This document shows, piece by piece, positions 47,722 through 57,699 of a stretch of 64,000 bases of DNA. Position 1 is the first letter of the stretch; the number at the start of each line of letters is the position of its first letter. The notes below the pieces were generated by a model. It saw only the letters and a list, made by a program, of their open reading frames with translations, made no database searches and had not been told where the DNA came from. A program made the translations under genes and the position numbers. Where the stretch lies: assembly GCA_030765045.1 (NCBI GenBank), contig CM060961.1, forward strand, positions 139,239,564-139,303,563, written 5' to 3'. The DNA is from Tenodera sinensis (Eukaryota; Arthropoda; Insecta; Mantodea; Mantidae).

Positions 47722-47970
47722 ACCCTCCTCGGTAGCGTGATGGTTAGCGTGTCTACCTCACGTTCAAGAGGTCGCGAGTTCGAATCTCGCTTAGGGTAAG
47801 TTATCCGGATAAGGTTTTTTTTCCGAGGTTTTCCCTACCCTGAGAAGACGAATGTCGGGTAACTTAAAGCTCCATAGACCTCGGGCTTATTTGAGCATCA
47901 TTTCACCCATTTCATTCATTCGTCCGATATGACGCAATATTGGAGGACATTAATTAAAAAAAAAAAAAAA
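47722..47970 (+). mobile_element. SINE-B, full length, poly-A tail, perfect 13-bp TSD
   Basis: The tRNA-like head carries an A-box region (GGTAGCGTGATGGTTAGCG) and a B box (GAGTTCGAATCTC). The 250-bp unit contains TTCCGAGGTTTTCCCTACCC and GACGCAATATTGGAGGACAT and ends in about 17 A. ACGTAAACCATCC occurs at 47709-47721 and 47971-47983 without mismatch, which marks a relatively recent L1-type target-primed insertion. This is the only copy in the window. Confidence 0.93.
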
Positions 47971-47983
47971 ACGTAAACCATCC

Positions 47984-48850
47984 TAAACTAAAACCCGTTA
48001 TTGGTGACGCAACGTAATGATAACACATAAGTCAATTTAAAAACATACATTTTCATGCTAGTTAAGGGGTATGAAAATATTTCGGATGCAACTGCTTCAG
48101 CGATCTGTCCAGGCCGCATCAGGCATCCAAGAACTGAATCCCAATTTATTGTAAATTGAACAAGAAGGGGAAAACATTGCTGCAATTTAACCTTGCCCCC
48201 CGCAACAAACCGGCGACTTTGCGTTTGTTTACACAGAGCCAACATCGATGACGTTGACCGTACATGAGTACTGGAAATTCCCATTTTCCCTAATAAAGTC
48301 TTGCATAAATATTCGGTAACATAGAAGGGAAACTTGTTACTAATTAGGGGAAGAAAATAAAACGGGATACAAAAATCGCTATGCGATAGTTGATATTCAT
48401 CACACGCCCCTTTACAGATGGCTAATTTAAAAATATTCTATCCCTTATACTGTTTGTTTGGATATGCAAGTTTTAATTAGGGATGTAAGTGAAAGTTGAT
48501 ATATTAAAATGTACTTGGAGTAAGGGAGAGTATGAAATAGAATGCATGCTGAACTTTCATCCTGGGTTGCAAAAGGCGAACTAACGGTCTGTACTCATTT
48601 ATGAGATTATGAGAGGTAGGTCCCTCTGTGTGCGATAGTTAGAGTGATATTCCATAGAGAGTCCACGTGCTTTAAATGACAAATATTGCTATTGAAAGGT
48701 AGTGGATGAGATGTGGGCATTCGGCGACAATCTGCTTAGAAAGGACAAAAACATTAAAGAGGAATATTTACATTAAAAGTGACCTGATTAAATGCACTTA
48801 TATCCTAATGGTGAGTTCTAATGTGTAAGTTTTTAATATCGTGCCTGCAA
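47984..48850. other. No recognisable feature
   Basis: AT-rich non-coding sequence. Confidence 0.4.
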
Positions 48851-48852
48851 GT

Positions 48853-48985
48853 TGCCATGCTAGCTCAGTGGTTAGAACATCCGGACGGAGTCCGAAAGAT
48901 CCGTGGTTCAAATCCCGGCTATGGAATTGAATTTTTCAATCCTACTCTATACTTTCCAATTTTCGTCATACACAGGGCTGGAGTA
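48853..48985 (+). mobile_element. SINE-F monomer, diverged
   Basis: The head TGCCATGCTAGCTCAGTGGT and GTGGTTCAAATCCC, followed by ATTGAATTTTTCAATCCTAC and CATACACAGGGCT, aligns with the SINE-F units at 44.0-44.6 kb, with many substitutions. The 46-bp leader and tail are not recognisable. The 60-codon frame over it is a read-through. Confidence 0.65.
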
Positions 48986-49249
48986 AAAGACCATCTTCAA
49001 TAATACAAAATATGTTTCTTAACAGGGTTTGTTGTCTTTGAGTTATGCTATTCATAGAAGGATGAGCGCGCGGTCAGATCTTTTTCTAAATTTACTTTTT
49101 TTGAATCAACAGCTCTCAAAATATGAACAATCAGTCATTTTGCACAAACCATTATTAAATTTCCGTTATTAAAAATTGTATGTTGAATGTTTTTCTGTGC
49201 TCTCTGTGGTTTGGCTACAAATTCTTATGCTTCAATCGACGCACTTCTT

Positions 49250-49900
49250 CATAACAGAGATAAACCTTTATTATGCACTCATATATAGATAAGAAGGTTA
49301 AAGTAGGTTTTTAAAAATAGGATCGCTATGTGATGACTCTGAAATGTCTTGTTTTTGCATGGTCAAAAGGAAAACCAAACAGCAACTCAAAATTATATTG
49401 GTCAAATTAAGCCGTTAATAATGACTATATCGAAAAAATTCAACGCCTCGCAACGAAAAATATATTTGGCATAGAGTCAGTGTTTTAACGAGATCTGTCA
49501 TTTTGTTTATTAAGATTTTGAGTACCTCCAAAAGGCAATTAGAATAAAGAGGACTTCGCGGGGTATTCACAGAAAATCTAAAATACTCCTTCATTTGTCA
49601 TGCAAAAGAAATATCTTAAGTATATGGTCTTTTAATCAAAGTCCTTAGAGTCGTTTTTGAGAAAATTAAAAAAGAGTTTTCATGCAAGGGGTGGGAGATT
49701 TTCTTGAAAATGTTCGTGTTATTCTTGGAAAACAATGAACTTAACAAGTTTCATGGTATTTAACTGAGTAATACTGTTCACAGACACACAAAAGACCCTT
49801 TTCTAACAATTTTTGTTCAGGATACCACAAAAAGTGATTTTCCAATGAAATCTCTTTATGAGATGTTTCAGTGGAATGCAATACTTCCTCTACTTACTAT
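49250..49900 (-). repeat. Repeat A, copy 8
   Basis: In reverse it shows the family order: ATCGCTATGTGATGACTCTG, GTCATGCAAAAGAAATATC, TTTTAATCAAAGTCCTTAG, GGGAGATTTTCTTGAAAATG, TTCAGTGGAATGCAATACTT. More diverged than copies 4 and 6. It ends at the SINE-D insertion at 49901. Confidence 0.65.
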
Positions 49901-50507
49901 GAGTAAACGTAAAGGTAAACTGGGTACAACGGAGGGCACCGACAGAGCACCGCGTGTAGCCCATCCCGCCCTTTGTGCATTCTACAGTGACCCCTGGGAG
50001 GGAGGGATGTGAGGAAAGACCCAAAGAGCGACCAGATCTGAATGAACGAAAGTCACAAGTTGAGACGGTATTCCTAGCCGCCTATTACCACACTAGGGGA
50101 AACTACCACCTCCGGCAACCCTCGAGGAAGGTAGATTCCGCCGGCGCAGGTCAAGACGACGGCAGGAAAGTCATCCAACGTAGCCCGTCTCCGACTCTAG
50201 AGGCCAAGGCCCGCTCGGGCCGATCCGGGACGACGCAAGAAATGAAATCTTTACTGAGAACAAGCCACCGTCCAGCAGCAACCTGCCGTCTTCTGGTCCG
50301 AGAACCCTGAAATGGGTGACAGGGGAATGATGGGAACAGGAAACGGACAGAAAAGTCATGTGTGAGGATGAGTGCCCAAGTATTCCCCTAAGTGGCGAGA
50401 GGGAAACCATGAAAAACCCCAAGTCAGAGTGCGCGTTTGGCGGAGATCGAATCCACGACCTCCCATATGCAAGTCGCACATGTTACCTCAGCGCCACCCC
50501 GTTCGGT
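49901..50507 (-). mobile_element. SINE-D copy 5, about 607 bp, with 8-bp TSD
   Basis: The minus strand begins with a tRNA-like head near 50500 (GGGGTGGCGCTGAGGTAACA, then B-box GTGGATTCGATCTCC). A GC-rich body follows with the family landmarks CATGGTTTCCCTCTCGCC and CATCCCTCCCTCCCAGGGGT. CTTACTAT flanks it at 49893-49900 and 50508-50515, and similarity extends a few bases further (GAGTAA and AGTTAA). The 111-codon and 102-codon frames inside it on opposite strands are not genes. Confidence 0.75.
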
Positions 50508-50515
50508 CTTACTAT

Positions 50516-51222
50516 AGTTAAGCAGTGGAGACCTTTTTCACGATATAGAAACACAAATTAATATTACACCGCGAACACTACATTCCTCTTATTAGTACCT
50601 TACATAAAGACACAAGTGTACCAAAATTATCCTCCCTCACAGCTACACTCACTTAAATAACTAGCATTAGCATTTTAGGGCGCAGCGGGTTCGAGTACTA
50701 CCTCGGGCATGGGTTTATGTCATTGTAAAAATGTAAGTAAATAGACATAACAATTAGAAAAACGAAAAAAAGCAAAAAGAAGAAAAAAATCTTAAGGGTA
50801 TTCAAATTAGCTTCATTACTAGGATACATTCCTTGGTAATATAAATGGCATATGAATAAAAGAGAGACCCAGAAAATTATTCATAACCACGAATTAGCAT
50901 AGTGTTGTCAGCATTATGTGAATCAAAAACCGAAGTCCCTTTATCACATTCCAGTTTCTGACATTTTTTATTGTATTTCCAAGTTCTTTTTGGCGTTCTT
51001 CTTATTCTTAGCTTAATTGGAGTTCATTCTAAGATCTTCTAGGGCCAAGGTTCCTCTTCCATTCGAAGAACGTGTTCATATCATTTAAGTAGTTATTTAA
51101 ATATTGGCATTATTATTTATAACTGTTATTCAAAACGCGCAGTACCCGATATTTAATCTCATCGTGATTCACATTATTTATTCCTTCCCATTCATTACAA
51201 TCACAGCAATATTTGACCATAG
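50516..51222. other. No recognised gene
   Basis: Mostly AT-rich. A B-box-like GCGGGTTCGAGTACTACC near 50685 may be another SINE scrap. Confidence 0.4.
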
Positions 51223-51766
51223 TGTGACGCCGGGCACGGCGCACGACAAAGGAGGTCGCGGCCAAACTACTTCACACCATATATCAGATCGGCGAGCAAA
51301 CAAAGGAGCAAGGTTAAGCTTCTCCACACCACTCAGGTGAGTGAACACACCACTAAGAATAATCAAGCGGGAACACAAGGGGTTTCTAAAGCCTTCGAGA
51401 AAGATCTGGGTATGTCATCGCTGCCGTGTTTGTGGGAGTCAAGAAATGTCCAAGTGACGTCATCCCCGCAGAGAGGCGAGGAAACAACCGAGAAAGTTAC
51501 AGTTATAGACATGAGTTGATAAGTGTATCGGTGAATACGAGAAGTTGTGCGTCGCAAAGAAGTTTTAACGAGCGTCGAGTTATGGTATCGTCGGAGTTAG
51601 TACATAAGAGGCAGAGAAAGTAAAGAACGACAGTGAAAGGACTGAGTCATGGCTACGAGATAAACTGTGTTAACGTCAATAGAAGAGAAGCAAGTTTTTG
51701 TGCAAAGGTTTGGAACAAAATAAAATGAGTAAAAAGTAATTGGATTGGTTTTGCGATTTTGTCACA
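51223..51766 (+). mobile_element. LTR copy 4, retrotransposon family L, with primer binding site
   Basis: It begins TGTGACGCCGGGCACGG and ends TTTTGTCACA. It aligns with the other L copies (GCACGACAAAGGAGG, TTCACACCATATATCAGATC in part, GACTGAGTCATGGCTACGAG, ATAAAATGAGTAAAAAG). At 544 bp it is shorter than copies 1-3 and lacks their TATA box. Unlike the others it is followed by a primer binding site, so it is a 5' LTR whose element has been cut off just inside. Confidence 0.8.
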
Positions 51767-51767
51767 C

Positions 51768-51785
51768 TGGTGTCAGGAGTGGGAT
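51768..51785 (+). other. Primer binding site, tRNA-Leu type
   Basis: TGGTGTCAGGAGTGGGAT starts one base after the LTR end. Its complement reads as a tRNA 3' end: CCA, then an acceptor strand CTGACA, then the T-stem CCCAC. This fits animal tRNA-Leu (GTCAGG... ...CCCACTTCTGACA) with one mismatch. It is the site for minus-strand priming in LTR retrotransposons. No gag-like sequence follows. Confidence 0.75.
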
Positions 51786-51786
51786 T

Positions 51787-52639
51787 GGTCCAGTTGCCGT
51801 TTTGTTACAATATGATTAGTTATAGCGGTTTTAGTATCCTTCATTTGTACTTTCTTGCGGGTTTATATGTATCTCTATGTGTAGTTGTCAAATGGGTATG
51901 ATAACGGCTTCACGATTTTAACTTAAAAAGGTTTTGGTGATCACAAATATTCTGTAAATTAAGATTCTTTTGAAACAATAGTGTTTATAATGCTTTCTAG
52001 TGTGTATCTATTTTACTGCGAATTATTGCTTATAAATTTGCTAACCACAACTTTTTAATAGAATGGATGATGTACTCTTTTTTGTCTTTGTATTTTTTCT
52101 CCACCGGCCCCCTCCTCCCCTGAAAGCCAGGCTATAAACCGCTGCGTTTGTTCTGCAGTCAGCACTCGCCCATGTGATATAATTATGTTGTGCCAGCTTC
52201 GTTCCTTACAATCGAACCTTGGTGTAGACCAGCTGAATCCTAATGCGAAGCAGATAGCTTGTGCAGCACATTTGGAAATCAGCCCTTTAGCTCTGGTGTG
52301 CAGGTCATTCCAGTACAGCGAATATGATCGCTTTGCCGCACGAATGAAGTAGTATATTGCTTCGTCTATATTAGTATACAAACGTTTGTCGGGTGTATCT
52401 GAAACATCCATTGAGCCAATCTTGTTCCATCCATTAGAGAATACATTAAAACAACTTTATGCTAAGCCCTGATATTGACTGTCTTATTTTAGGGTAAGTT
52501 CTTGAATGAATTATAGGCCTGGTTATAAGAAGCACGGCTAAACATAATTCTCTGTGTAGACATTTTAAAAAAAAAGTGAACAGAGTATATACATAATAAA
52601 CTAAAAGCTGGCAGCAGGAAAACAATAGCTCTTTTATTT
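51787..52639. other. No recognised gene; one unassigned open frame
   Basis: Contains the minus-strand frame described next and otherwise AT-rich non-coding sequence. Confidence 0.4.
52055..52411 (-). other. Unassigned 118-codon open frame
   Basis: The translation has balanced composition (IDEAIYYFIRAAKRSYSLYW near residues 15-34, then KCAAQAICFALGFSW). The frame is open for some 16 codons upstream of the first Met. I recognise no family. It shows no splice-like context, no repeat copy elsewhere in the window and no poly-A signal. It could be a fragment of an exon, an old transposable-element protein, or chance. Confidence 0.22.
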
Positions 52640-53690
52640 GTATCTGTACCTCTACCATATGCCTAACATATACAGAAGGTACTGCATTTCGCCCCAAAGC
52701 TCGATATTGAGATTTTCGCGGAAATACATGTTTTAAACTCCTCTCAAGCGGAAAAAAAATCAGAAAAAGGTTCATGTGTGCAGGTATCTGAACAGTATAA
52801 TTGAAAAATAGGAACTTGGATAAATACCCAGCTGGCATTTTAGTTCAGTCTTTCAAAATGCGACACTAATGCGATGTTCAAGAAAATACTCCCAACATAA
52901 GCTACCTTTTATGTCGAAGTTATGTTTATGTGGAATGTTTCATTTTCTCAAAAATGACACTAGCAACCTTGATTAATGTACCATACATTTAAGACATTTA
53001 CATGACACATAAAGGATGGTTCACAACCACTGACAACGGTAACCGTAACCAGAACAATACACTTGTATTCAAATGGAAGTATGCACAACCAACGGGAAAC
53101 TTCTCCGGACTCCGGGAACGTGAAAGAAGCCTTGGCGAATTTTAAATTATTCGTTCCCGTTACCGGGCATGGCATATTAGATTCATACTGTGTGCATTAG
53201 ACTTCTCTGTAGAAATTAATCAAGGCGGCCGTGCCATGAAACAGCCGCCTGAGCTCTCTCTATTCACACGTTAGAAAAAATGTCATTGGTCAGAAACAAA
53301 TTAATTCCCAATGTACAATATCCAACTCCATCTTCTGGTATATTGTTATCGTTCCCGGGCTGTTATGAAACAAAATGTTGCTCCCCGTTCCCGAAATGTT
53401 TATGGTTACCGTTGTTTGGTGGTTGTGAACCGGCCTTAAAACGCGTATCTTCAACTTTCTGGGAATAGCTGTATGGTCCTCTTCATTGGCAAGAAATTTT
53501 AGAAAACCCTTCCAAAACTAAAAATGGTTTCCCACATAAAGAAAAATTGTGTATGATCTTGTATAACTGGTAAAAGTTAAGCGATAGACGAAAATGTACT
53601 GCAAAAGACACGCAGATCTCTTTAAACCACACAATTTATTTCAAATAACCTTTTTGAGGACTAAGGTGTTCGAGATATCTGTTTTTGGAG
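52640..53690 (+). repeat. Repeat A, copy 9, split by a Harbinger-like MITE
   Basis: The left part has GCCCCAAAGCTCGATATTGA, an A-run region, TTCAAAATGCGACACTAATG and ACCTTGATTAATGTACCATA. The right part (from 53440) has TCTGGGAATAGC, ATAACTGGTAAAAGTTAAGC, ATGTACTGCA and AAACCACACAATTTATTTCA. Removing 53013-53436 plus one TAA rejoins the family order at the point where other copies read GACAAATGAAATGCATAT. Confidence 0.72.
53013..53436. mobile_element. 424-bp PIF/Harbinger-like MITE with TAA TSD
   Basis: The left end AGGATGGTTCACAACCAC and the reverse complement of the right end AGGCCGGTTCACAACCAC agree at 16 of 18 positions. Both continue with ACAACGGTAACC a few bases further on. TAA lies on both sides (53010-53012, 53437-53439), the 3-bp TWA duplication typical of PIF/Harbinger. 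The interior has scattered GGGAACG and CGTTCCCG motifs and no transposase. Its insertion in Repeat A supports the boundaries independently. Confidence 0.82.
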
Positions 53691-54462
53691 GTTCAATACT
53701 AAGACTGTGTAGCACTGTCATTCTTTTAAAGTCCTGTTGAAATTCAGTTGTTTCCCGCAATTACATGAAAAGCATATGGAAATGCTGCTAAACTGTTTAT
53801 ACACTTCTGTTTCAAATACATAATTGCATGTGGTGCACTCATTTGGGTTCTCGCCTATCATGAAGGAGAACGCGTTTGATTCCCCACCGGAGTTATTGAA
53901 ATTTCAATTACCCTTATTAAGCATTAAGTGGATTAAAACCATTATCTTTAACATAACGATGCATTTTATTCAAACTGTATTGCAATAAATTAATTGCTTC
54001 CCGAAATGTCAGGTTTGCCTGAGCGCACCTTATACTCCACAGATGCTATTAAAAGTTAAGGAAATGCGAAATATCTCTGATATACCTTACAAAACACCAA
54101 AACCTCAACGTAAGCATGTAAGTACACTGATAAAGTGCAAACTGCACATAGTTGTGTTACTATACAAGGATAGAACAAATGAAGGTATTAAATAAAGAAA
54201 GTTAACAAATGCTAAGCGAATATTCATAGGTGTGATTTATTTAAAATCAATACAAAATTATTAGGTAGTTATTTATATGGGAAGTATGCTAAAAGCGTGC
54301 GATTTTTAGGACTGTATTCTAAAATGTCTACTAAATAAACGAACCAGAGAGGAAAATGTTTGGAATCCTCCTGAAATAGAATGTTACATGTACATAGTTT
54401 ATGATTTGGTTGGATTTAGCAAAAACATTCCCGTATGAGTGACATGAGATTAACTGAATTAG
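53691..54462. other. No recognisable feature
   Basis: AT-rich non-coding sequence. A weak B-box-like sequence lies near 53870-53892. Confidence 0.4.
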
Positions 54463-54672
54463 TCGGTCTGGGTGGCTTAGTTGGTTAGAAGCTGGTCTAC
54501 TGATGCCGAGGTCGCAGATTCAAGCCGGACCCACACCGATATTTCGCAGTGTGCTTAAAAGCGACACCTCCATGTCGTAGATCTACTGGCATGTAGCAGA
54601 ACTCCTATGGGACGAAATTCCGGCACACAGGCCTGATGTAATACAGGCAACTGACTGTTGTTAACAAACAAA
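54463..54672 (+). mobile_element. SINE-E copy 2
   Basis: The tRNA-like head TCGGTCTGGGTGGCTTAGTT and a degraded B box (CAGATTCAAGCC) are followed by GTGCTTAAAAGCGACACC, ACTGGCATGTAGCAGAACTC and AAATTCCGGCACAC. It ends GTTAACAAACAAAATG. It matches copy 1 at 11490-11706 over its length. Confidence 0.75.
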
Positions 54673-54719
54673 ATGTTTTGAATATATATTTTATTTATGG
54701 CAGACACAAAATTTAATAG

Positions 54720-54905
54720 CAGTTGATAGCTGGCCATTACTATTCTTTTTCCTGCTTTCCGCATAACTTTTGTGGGCACAAATTATATTTATATCACCGG
54801 TTTTACACCGTGATTTCACAGCGTGTTGAACTATACAACGCAACGAGACGTGGGAAGCTTCTGATTGAATGTTGTGTGCAACTACCCGCCATTAAAGTTT
54901 GTGTC
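54720..54905 (+). repeat. Repeat B, copy 2
   Basis: Same orientation as copy 1 at 31262-31440. Shared runs include CCATTACTATTCTTTTTC-like, GTGATTTCACAGCGTGTT, AACTATACAAC and CTGATTGAAT. Confidence 0.6.
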
Positions 54906-55199
54906 GGCAATAATTGCATTTGTTTGAGTAGATGTTAAAGGTGAAAAGTTCGAAGAAGTTTTGAAGTACTGCGTTAGAAAATTTATATTTCAAGTGGATG
55001 TTTGAATTACAGGACAAAGTGAGGAAAAAGCTAACTGGATTGCAAGGATAGGTGAGTTTGCACAGGAAATTGGTTGTGCACGTATATTAAAAGAAGGAAA
55101 CAGTAAAAAATCTGATGTATTATATTCATATGACTCTGTGAGACTTCTTCAAACTGCTCTTATAAAATAGAGGCTCATTCATCATCTATCTCGTAATAA

Positions 55200-55980
55200 T
55201 CTATATAAACATTTGTGGAACTGGTTTTATTACACAGTTCTTGGTACATAGAATGGGTATAGGAGAATACAATAGATTTAAAAGATCGTCAAATCTTTTA
55301 AGAGCTGGTCACTACGTGATGGCCTTGAAATTCCGTTCACTTTGCCTGAACAGAAAAGACAATTATGAATTCGTTTAAGAAAACTATAAGTTATTAAACA
55401 TTAAAACCAATAGCTGGGAATACCTCGTAAATGCTTAACTCCACTAAAAATGTATCAGGTATAATTTCTGAGCGTTAACATAATCTACATTTTTTGAAGT
55501 AAGATTTTGTCTACTATGTTTACGGTTTACTAGGTATCTAAAAAACATCTAGAATAAAAGATGCTTTAGAGATTATTCCAAAAAAGTGACGATATACATT
55601 TAATTTGTAATGAAAATATCTCAAGAGTATAATATTTTAGACCAAATCGTTAGAATTATTCTTGGAAAAGTACACACTTTAAAACATTTTGCATTTAGAG
55701 GGTCGTTTTGGATGGGGGATTTCTCGAAAATCTTCGTGACATTCTCTGAAGATATTGAACTTAAATAACAAATTTGGTTTAATAGATTTTTCGTTTAAGT
55801 ATTATGCTGTTTGCGAACAGCATAAACTTTCACACACATAAAAACACAAACATTTTTCTTAACATGCTATTTTTAACTGAGGGGGCCTCAAAACTTATAT
55901 TTCCGGGGAAATCTTAAAAGCGAATTTTTGGGTGGAATACAGTACTCCCTATACTACTAGAGAAAGTAAAAGTATTTTGC
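55200..55980 (-). repeat. Repeat A, copy 10 (long)
   Basis: In reverse it shows the full family order, from the distal part (TAAACATTTGTGGAACTGG, CCTTGAAATTCCGTTCACTT) through ACGGTTTACTAGGTATC, ACCAAATCGTTAGAATTATT and GATTTCTCGAAAATCTTCGT to the proximal end TTTTGGGTGGAATACAGTAC. Confidence 0.75.
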
Positions 55981-56063
55981 GAGCAAGTAAGAATAAAGGA
56001 TAAAAGGTGTAGAAAGAACAAATTATGGCTAGATTTAGGATAGCTATCGTTCTTGAAATTTAT

Positions 56064-56065
<2 letters not shown>

Positions 56066-56101
<36 letters not shown>
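56066..56101. repeat. Poly-T tract (36 bp)
   Basis: A pure T run between Repeat A copy 10 and the LINE relic. Confidence 0.96.
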
Positions 56102-56105
<4 letters not shown>

Positions 56106-56109
56106 ATAT

Positions 56110-56360
56110 ATCAGTTGGCAGAGAAATTACTGGGGAAATGGGTTTTCCCGGGCAAGATAAGGAAAGGAAAGTTTATCGTAATAGCCCTTGGGCGTGATAG
56201 CAGAATAAGACACATGTCCAATATGTGGAAATGAGGATAATGTCATACATCATATCTTGTAACGGGAGGTGTCAGAGCAAATGGGATCATTTACCATTGG
56301 ATAAGTTGGCTAAGTTGGATAAGAAGACGAGGGGAATATTAGAAAGGTTATATGTGTAAA
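56110..56360 (+). pseudogene. Probable non-LTR retrotransposon C-terminal relic
   Basis: Three frames in succession read LAEKLLGKWVFPGKIRKGKF and IVIALG, then CPICGNEDNVIHHIL, then KWDHLPLDKLAKLDKKTRGI and LERLYV before a stop (56357-56359). A CPxCGxxE..xHxL motif close to the C-terminus, where a further Cys usually follows, is the zinc-knuckle-like end common in LINE reverse transcriptase proteins. At least two frameshifts and one in-frame stop occur. The poly-T just upstream is not its tail, because the orientation is wrong. The clade cannot be given. Confidence 0.45.
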
Positions 56361-56934
56361 ATAGTGCTGAAAATGCATAAAAACTGTGTGAAACAGGACA
56401 TGATATTCGAAGTATTGTATTCACATGAGTATCTCTGGTCACTATTGTTTATCGTTACATAAATTCTACACACTATTTTTACCAAAGTTTATTTCTCTTC
56501 TGCTTGATACTAATCTAGTAAAGCAATTGCAGAAAAAGCTCCAATTACACATTTCGTTTTAGGCACAAGGGAATAGATAAACCGAATCGATATCCTGGGT
56601 TTGAAAGTCTATAACTTTTCCATGGTATCACAAGGAACACGGACTATGCCTCTTGTAATCCCTTGCCGGGCCTTATGTTGCAGTGGCGGTTTGGAGACAC
56701 GTACGTTGCGTTTGATTTACGAAAGCATTTTGAAATCTTATACAACATCTGTTCAATAGTGATATCTTCGGCACTGCATACGTTTAATAAGTCTAACAAT
56801 CTTTGACATAGTCTTAGAAGATGCACCAAATGATTGTCGCGCAACGTATTGTGATACAGACTTTTAATATGGTGGAATTTGGGAAAATTCTGTTTGCAAA
56901 CATATGCAGAGCTATACTCACTCTTATACACGCT
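56361..56934. other. No recognisable feature
   Basis: The 95-codon minus-strand frame at 56644-56931 has no recognised motif. Otherwise AT-rich. Confidence 0.35.
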
Positions 56935-57690
56935 ATTCTTGCAAATGCTTATTTCTCTGTCTACTACATTTAATAGACATAAGCATTTTCAGAAATTACC
57001 TCACTGTAAATATTCTTGTAGATACATGAGGAACATGGGAATACAGTAGGATTTGAGAGCTGGTTGGCATGCGTTCCCTTTGAAATTCCGTTCTCTTTGG
57101 AATGCCAAGGAATGAAAAAGCGAATACATATCCCTGCTTGAAAAAAAGTATAATTATTGGCAAATTTAAACAAGTAAGAAATAACATCTCGGAAATGGTT
57201 CACTCAAAACAAAAGAGAAATATTTGACATAAATTGTGTGTTTTATCGAGATCCATAAGTTTTATTTAGTATAATTTTGTCTGTGTCTTTATGTTTACCA
57301 TTTATGCAAAAGTCATCCAAAATGAAGAGGTCTTCTAAGAACATTCCCGGAAAACTCAAGTTATGACTTTAGAAACTTCTATGGACGCCTGTTTGCGTCC
57401 GCCACTTCATACTCACTGCCTCTCCCTCCGACTGTATTGCTGCTCGCTGTCTAAGGTTCTCCAGAGAGGACATTTTGGACACCCCTGATCTATTGTGTTC
57501 ATGTCATTAGCAGCGGAAGAAGGTTGAGGAACGTGGGCGTTACTACTATATTTGTGGTGAAATCTCGATATCCCATTTTGTGGGTGGAATACGATAAATA
57601 CTTCCTTATACCTGCCATAGATATGTGCAGTTAGTAAAATATGAAAAAGTAAAAGAAAGAGATAGTAAGAAATGAAGCCAATAAAGGACA
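56935..57690 (-). repeat. Repeat A, copy 11
   Basis: In reverse: AATTCCGTTCTCTTTGGAAT, ATGGTTCACTC, AAATTGTGTGTTTTATCGAG and TTACCATTTATGCAAAAGTC, up to about 57375. An unrelated-looking 165 bp follows, then the proximal end resumes (TGGTGAAATCTCGATATC, GGGTGGAATACGATAAATAC). The gap is either a deletion with filler or another insertion whose ends I cannot read. Confidence 0.72.
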
Positions 57691-57699
57691 AAAATATTT

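Noticed and set aside
47728..47800. Possible tRNA gene
   Set aside because: Part of a 249-bp unit with A tail and perfect TSD; the stems do not form a normal cloverleaf.
49975..50561. Overlapping frames of 111, 102 and 67 codons
   Set aside because: They lie on opposite strands inside SINE-D copy 5, which has its own TSD.
52446..52838. 130-codon minus-strand frame
   Set aside because: Largely antisense Repeat A copy 9, hydrophobic, not conserved in other copies.
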